From Phellopilus nigrolimitatus (taxonomy: Eukaryota > Basidiomycota > Agaricomycetes > Hymenochaetales > Hymenochaetaceae), in NCBI GenBank assembly GCA_021029095.1, contig JAJOHG010000401.1:1-22487 (forward strand): a stretch of DNA of 22,487 nucleotides. The letters run 5' to 3'. The position numbers and the translations under genes are program-made. The notes below the pieces were generated by a model that searched no databases, had not been told where the DNA came from, and worked only from the letters and a program-made list of their open reading frames with translations. Every line of letters starts with the position of its first letter. Position 1 is the stretch's first letter. Shown piece after piece: positions 16,885 through 22,487 of the stretch.

Positions 16885-19800
16885 TTAGCTGGCCTGATCT
16901 TTCAGTAATGTTACAGCCTGTTCCCTGGCCCACTCTCCCACACGTGAGCCACTGCTGCCGCATGCAGTTCTCCAAAGAAGAAGGCGTGCCGAAAGCTGAC
17001 CACAGAAATCTTCACTAACGCCATGCCTTATGGCCACACTCCATAAGCCCTCTACAATGCTCCCCCAAGAAGCCAGGTTGTCTTTAAAAGGTAGTTGATG
17101 AAGCCTTTGACTACGGTGAGGTGGCAGGGCTTCGCGAGAAGCGCATGCACGATAGCGGTGTCCCGCAAGGGAAAGAGCGCTGGACTTCTCGTACTTGATC
17201 AAACGCTCTAAAGCTAATTCTAATGCGTCGCTCAAGCTCGGAGAGTGATGTAGTCTTCCGCTAGACAGCCTTGACATTGAACGAGCAATCAGGCGGAGCA
17301 AGAGAATATCTAGATATCGAATGTTGAGTCATAGTGCCGCAACGTTAGACATGACCCGACTGACCTGCATCATATAACAGTTTTGTCAGACACCTGAGCA
17401 GGCCGGTTTGCCATTCGCCCTTCGTCGCTTGTTCGATTTTGCCCGAGTCCACGACAACTAGGATGTTTTCTATGATCTTCGCCCATGCAATACTTTCGTC
17501 GGTCTTCACTATGAGGAGCTGCATCTCTATCCATTGGATTAAAGACGACTTGAGAACAAGGGAAGTAGTTGCCTGGGAATGGCTCGTTAAATTAGCCAAA
17601 ACCTTAGAGAAAGTACTGATTAACGAAACTGCCTTAGAGAACCATAGTGTAAAGACTTACCTCTAATATGCCATGCCTCAGCGTGCGATCATTGAACGAG
17701 CCTTGAAAGAGACTCGCAAGGAGGTCCCAGGTATGACGTCGTTTCAGAAGACGCCAATCCTCCGAGCTCAACATGCCGTCCGCAAGGAACCTGACCATCC
17801 AGGCCCGTTCCTTCTTCCAGTCGCCCGAGCTACTGTACAATAGACCATATAGCATGGGAACGTCGTGAACATCCAGCTCAGGTCTTTGCAATAAGAAACG
17901 GGCAGTGATCGGATATATGAAATTCGACGGGTAGAAGATGCCCCGCAGAGCGTGGGCAAGAAGGAGAGTTGTGTAGGATGCTAATCGAATGGGTGGCTCG
18001 TCTGAAATTTCCGACATCTCTGGCAACTGATCGCGTAATAGGTCTAGTAAGTGGATAACGTGGCCTTTTTCTTGCATGTCGGCAGTCTGCAATGTTAGTT
18101 AGCATGAAGCTTTATAAATTTCGACAATAGACATACCTGCATCAGCTTCCAGAGTAGACCCAGCTGCAGCGAAGCTAGTTGTCGCACCGCTACGTCTGCA
18201 GAAGACATGCATCGAATCACAAGGGAGACGACATTTGTACGATAGAGAGAAACCCAGGAAAGGGCAGACCGAGGAGGACTCTCAATTAATGCCTGTGCAA
18301 ATAATAGCAGCACAAATACGGGGTCGTATATCAATCCATCCTCTACTCGAGAAACTGTAACTTCCTCTTCATTGTCGACAGCTAACGTCCGCCGATCCGG
18401 GAGGTTCAGACACGTCCGAAGAAGACAATTTGCGTCTAAATTCGAAATCGCATCCAAGCTGCTTAACTGAGAGGAAGAACCTAATTGAGACCACTGCGCA
18501 AAAATGGATGCAACAGATGTCTTCCGCTGTGTTTCGAATAGGCGGAATATTGCGAAAAGCTGGCGATCGGGTGACGATAGCGTTCCGGAATACAGATGGA
18601 TAAGGGGTTGTATGTGCGAGGGCTGACAAGTATTGGCAGGATATGCGCGAAACATTTTGAATAAGAGATTCACAACTGCTCCCTTCTCTTCGATTGCAAC
18701 ATCAGACGTTGAACTTTGATTAAAGTGCGCATGTTGCAAGATACTTTGGAGATGTCGGTTTACGTTTGCAGGCTATGTGTGCACAACATTAAGTAACGTC
18801 GCACCGAGAACATTGGAGTCTCGCACCTTCAGGCTGATTTTTGAGAAGAGCACCTCAGCTAAGTACATGACACGGGGATGCCGTAGGTGTTGACGAATAG
18901 CAGCCGCAATTACCGGTTCTGAGAAGTGAGTGATGATCCCTTTGCCCAGATAAAGTACTTCAACTGTGTAAACAAGTCAGACAAGGTGTTTTCAGAAGGT
19001 ATTGCATACTCACTGAGATCATCGAGGGAGGCCTCGTCAATATCAGTCGTATCTGCATTATCAGATAAATGACGGACAGCCCACTGCAGCGCATGGCTAG
19101 TAATCGCTTCTACGAACGGATCTATGTCCCCACCACAGATCTCATCAAGGATGGGAGTCATATGTAAAGCTTCCTGGTGCAGAATGTCGACAGATAAGGT
19201 TGAAGTCCGCTTCACCAAAGTCTTGACGAAATCGCTTCTCCGTGTCGAGCACCGCTTCATTATTTTTATTAAGCACATCATAAGCACTTGTGTGTCCCGG
19301 TCTTTCGCTGGCCTATTAAAGAACTGTTTAGCCAGGGAGCTGAACAGCGTCTTGACTAGATCTCCATCGGACGTTGCATTGAATTCTTCATCAAAGCTAG
19401 AGTCGAAATACGCATGGATAGCGGGTGCAAGACGATCCAGCGCTGGTTTTTCCGAGAGATCACCGAGGGCTAGCCATGTCCAGAAATGATTTCGAGCGAC
19501 CGAAGAGCGATAGATGAATGAAGCGACAGCGACAGCAGTATCGCGGCTCCACGCGCTCTGGTTCAGCAATGCATTTACCGATGCATCACGCGGTAATGAG
19601 GACAGACGAGATGCCCAGTGCAATTGAGCTTCGTCTACGACAGACTTTATAGCGCTCTCGTCACTTGGTATTGGCAACCCATCTATGCCGAGCGGGACGC
19701 TCGCACTTACGGAGCGGGCGATGACTCTCTCCAGCACATTGACTGTCGGTAAAAGCTGTCGCAAAGAAAGGAAAGCTGATAGATGTTCGTTGAGCCAGCC

Positions 19801-22487
19801 AGACACCAGTTTTCCTTCATAGTGAACGAGAGACGAAAGCAACTCTTCAACCAAATTTAGCATCTCGCCATCCGTCGCCGCCACGTCGCTGTTTTCACAG
19901 GACTGCAGAGATCGCAATACTTGCCCTGTGATGTCGAGAAGGTCTTCAAAAGCCATGAATTTTATCCAAACTAGTAACCCAGAGATCTAAAAACACAGAG
20001 TTAATCGTCGAGATTTCGTCAGTACGGCTGGAACGCACGTTCTTCCCAGGAGTTTTATTTATGCTATTACTAATAGTCGCGATCCAATGCTTGCAGATTG
20101 AAGATACCAGAGAACGGTCTGTGTATTCTGTATGGTCTATCATGAGATCCAGTAACCGGCGCAAAGCTGCAGAAAAAGGAAAATTCAATTGTCTATTTCA
20201 AGTAAGACCTCCAATAAACTCACCTGGGTGTGCTGAGGCTGGTAGGTCATCTGCACAAGACAGCAGTCTTATATTCTGCCTTTCCACCAAAACGAAACTC
20301 TTCAACACAAAAAATTCTTGTGAAGCGAGCTCTGCCTTGGCGCAAGCAATTAAATGGGTCAGAGTGTCCAGGATACAACCAACGTCTGTAAAACTACCCA
20401 GGACAAGGCGATGGATAGCAATTCCACAGAATCTCTTATAGGTGTAGAGAGATTTACGGCTGGTTCCTAGCGCGTCACTCAAAATGGAAGAGAAGTGGGT
20501 TGATCGGAGTTGTTCTGATGACGCATGGAGAAGAAGCCAATCCACTGGAACCCTTTTGAATCAAAGTAAGTCTGTGAAAGATCTTTTATTTGCCAATACT
20601 CTTACCATGCCACAAGTTCTTCACGTTCCGATGCACACAACAAATTCGTCTCTGGGTTTAGATGAAGATAGAAAGTCGATAAAGCTGGAGGATGCAATCG
20701 CTTAACCACGGCAGCAAGGCGATTAATTATCTCTGAGTTCAAGAACTGGTCGACTAAACGCAGCCAGTCTACCAACTCATAGGCTTGAGCTACTGCCGAT
20801 CCACTTTCTACTGGGACCGTTCAAATCAGCGAAAACAAATAACATACAGGTGAACTCACGATTTTCAATCTGCTCGACGTGTTCGACAAAGGTCTGCACT
20901 GCGCTCGATGGTGACGTCTCCATCTGGTCATCCGCTGTTCTCGGTTCAAACGAACATCGACTTATGCATGCATCGAGAATTTCAACCTCCTTCCGTAGTG
21001 CCGCAGCAATGACAGGATATTTCGGAAACACGTCATCGCCTATCACAATGGTAGCAAGCCTCGCTGCAATAGATTGACAAAGCACCAAGTCAGGTTGCTT
21101 CCCAAGCAGGCTGACAACGACCTTCCGGACGTACGTCGTCAGCGCAAGTGCATCTGACGGTGTCAAGAGAGAGCTTCGCATCTTCGCGCTGAGCTGCTCA
21201 AGTACAGTCACCACGACTGGACTAGCGTTCGTTGAGCGACATAAGTCTACGGTGACCTCCTGGGATGACAAAGGTGCTCCAACCAGCACGTCGAGCTCCT
21301 CAAGGTAACGATGTGGTGTCTTCGCACACCGTTGCATGCATTCGTCGAGGAACGCGACGACACTCTCACGCTCGTCCGTGAGCGGCGCGTCATCGGGAGA
21401 CTCCACGCCAGGAGAGCGGACGGTTGAAGGTAGGGCGTCGAGCCAGAGATGGAGCTCTTCATGGTCGTGCTGGAAGAGTAGACTGTCCCGAAGTGCGTGT
21501 GTGAGGAGCGACGTAAGAGCCTCCCGGATGGCACCGTGTGTTGTTTGAAAGAATAGTTTTAACAAAATGTGGATGTTTGACGGAGCGGAGGGTGCTGATA
21601 CAGAGAAAAATGTTAGCAATCGTCACGAATGGGTGATATTTAAACGACTTACCTGCCTTAGCAAACCACACAAACTGGTCGCTTTCCTTCAACATCTTAA
21701 GGACATGGAGCTGCTGAAGTCGATGCAAGCCTTCGGTCTCAGTGGGCATGTCTGAGCCGCAGCTCTCTTGGTCCGGAAATGTTTGAAGCGACTTCCCGAC
21801 ATCATATCTTGCTTCTGCCACCAACGATGGCACACAGCGGTGGTACAGCCAAAGAAGCCGTTGCGCGAGCTCCGAAAGCATCGCCGATTTGGTGCTCGGT
21901 GGGATGCCGCCCGCCCCTCCTCTAGAGCGATATGTATTAGAGAAGGCGATGATGACCTGGAACATCGGGGGGCGCCGGTCTCCGCACCTCCCGTTCGACC
22001 TCGACGCGTCTTCGCGCCCATTGCCATCGCTTTCGTCTTCTTCGAGGGCCTGTTCGACTGTGCGGAACGCATCAAGTACCTTCTCGCATTTATGCATGCA
22101 TTGCGCGAGTGCGAGGCCTGCAGCGTGCTGCACGAGCGCAGAGGGCGCCTGGAGCGCTTTAGATAGATGCACCTTCAGACTCGCAGACGGGAGCACATTC
22201 TCGACGACGGTCGCAAGCGGGGGGGCGTGGGCTGGTACGTGTACCGCGCGGGTGCAGATGAGGATCCCGCGGTACCCGTGGGAAGGAAGAAGCTTTCGAC
22301 GGGAACGGGTAGAGAGACGATGGCACCGAGAAATGCGATATTCGCGAGCCACTTCGATGAGAGACGAGGCTCAAGTGTCAGTCCAGTGGAGGAAAGGTAC
22401 CCTGCAACGAGTTCCGCGGACACGCGCGCAGACTTTCAAAGCAAGTTCCTGCTGGCGTGCATCGTCATTGACCTTCAGGGTTTTTTT
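16885..22487 (-). CDS. URB1: Urb1/Npa1 nucleolar pre-ribosome scaffold protein, 5' end beyond the window
   Basis: Large helical-repeat protein needed for early 60S subunit assembly in the nucleolus. Eleven exons are visible: 22487-21653, 21594-20860, 20810-20606, 20552-20224, 20166-20039, 19986-19014, 18963-18827, 18772-18137, 18086-17661, 17602-17365, 17309-16885. Introns are GT..AG, about 45-60 nt, with continuous frame from 21950 to the stop. About 1690 residues are present; the N-terminal Npa1 part lies outside. Family landmarks are LEPRLSSKWLANIAFLG, RLLWLYHRCVPSLVAEARYDVG, LHVLKMLKESDQF, and in the C-terminal domain RFLLQRPELDVHDVPMLYGL, DWKKERAWMVRFLADGM and RRHTWDLLASLF. The first exon shows several apparent single-base frame breaks near 22430, 22220, 22033 and 21972. 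In an essential gene these look more like sequence errors than decay. Confidence 0.88.

Noticed and set aside
22226..22269. A 44-nt GC-rich intron in the first Urb1 exon instead of a frameshift
   Set aside because: It has GT..AG ends and restores frame, but it would remove the YQPTPP residues that read smoothly into LATVVENV if one C is added. Similar frame breaks nearby, without any possible intron, favour indels. Not excluded.
1..22487. tRNA or rRNA genes, CRISPR arrays, retrotransposon or transposase genes
   Set aside because: I looked for B-box-like tRNA motifs, regular spacer arrays, and reverse transcriptase, integrase or transposase motifs, and saw none that held up. A tRNAscan or repeat-library search would be decisive.

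Overview
The window is nuclear DNA from a filamentous basidiomycete, most likely an Agaricomycete. The signs are short introns (mostly 45-100 nt, GT..AG) in nearly every gene, a typical mushroom F-box-like protein, fungal P450s with many exons, a Ser/Gly-rich secreted protein and a fungal-type Urb1. This lineage call rests on family resemblance and intron style, not on a marker gene.

Left part (1-10.4 kb) is accessory in character. It holds an intronless F-box-like gene (1174-2556, +), a degraded P450 3' end (about 2861-3100, -), an intact ten-exon P450 (3512-5640, -), a possible spliced remnant (about 5948-6290, +), a repeat island (about 6548-7245), a truncated DUF676/ROG1-type lipase pseudogene (about 7330-7650, +), the broken 5' end of a second F-box copy (about 8396-8602, +) and an intact two-exon P450 (8661-10397, -). 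The F-box/P450 pair occurs twice. In the left copy the F-box gene is whole and the P450 ruined; in the right copy the P450 is whole and the F-box gene deleted. This is a duplication followed by reciprocal loss.

Right part (11-22.5 kb) is denser and more housekeeping in character. It holds a secreted Ser/Gly/Ala-rich protein with a six-cysteine domain (11039-12782, -), a seven-exon alpha/beta hydrolase ending in a peroxisomal-type AKL tripeptide (13741-15246, +), a serine racemase/dehydratase (15381-16628, -) and the C-terminal ~1690 residues of the ribosome-biogenesis scaffold Urb1/Npa1 (16885 to beyond the right edge, -). The serine racemase model needs two non-canonical splice sites. Urb1 shows a cluster of apparent single-base indels confined to the last ~520 bases of the window.

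The genes do not form a recognisable pathway. Two intact P450s and a hydrolase lie near each other, but no polyketide synthase, NRPS, terpene synthase or other core biosynthetic enzyme is visible. I found no tRNA, rRNA, CRISPR array or autonomous transposon, and no convincing new multi-gene system. The most informative points are the reciprocally decayed duplication, the aberrant serine racemase splice sites, the indel cluster in Urb1 and the unusual I-helix of the second P450.
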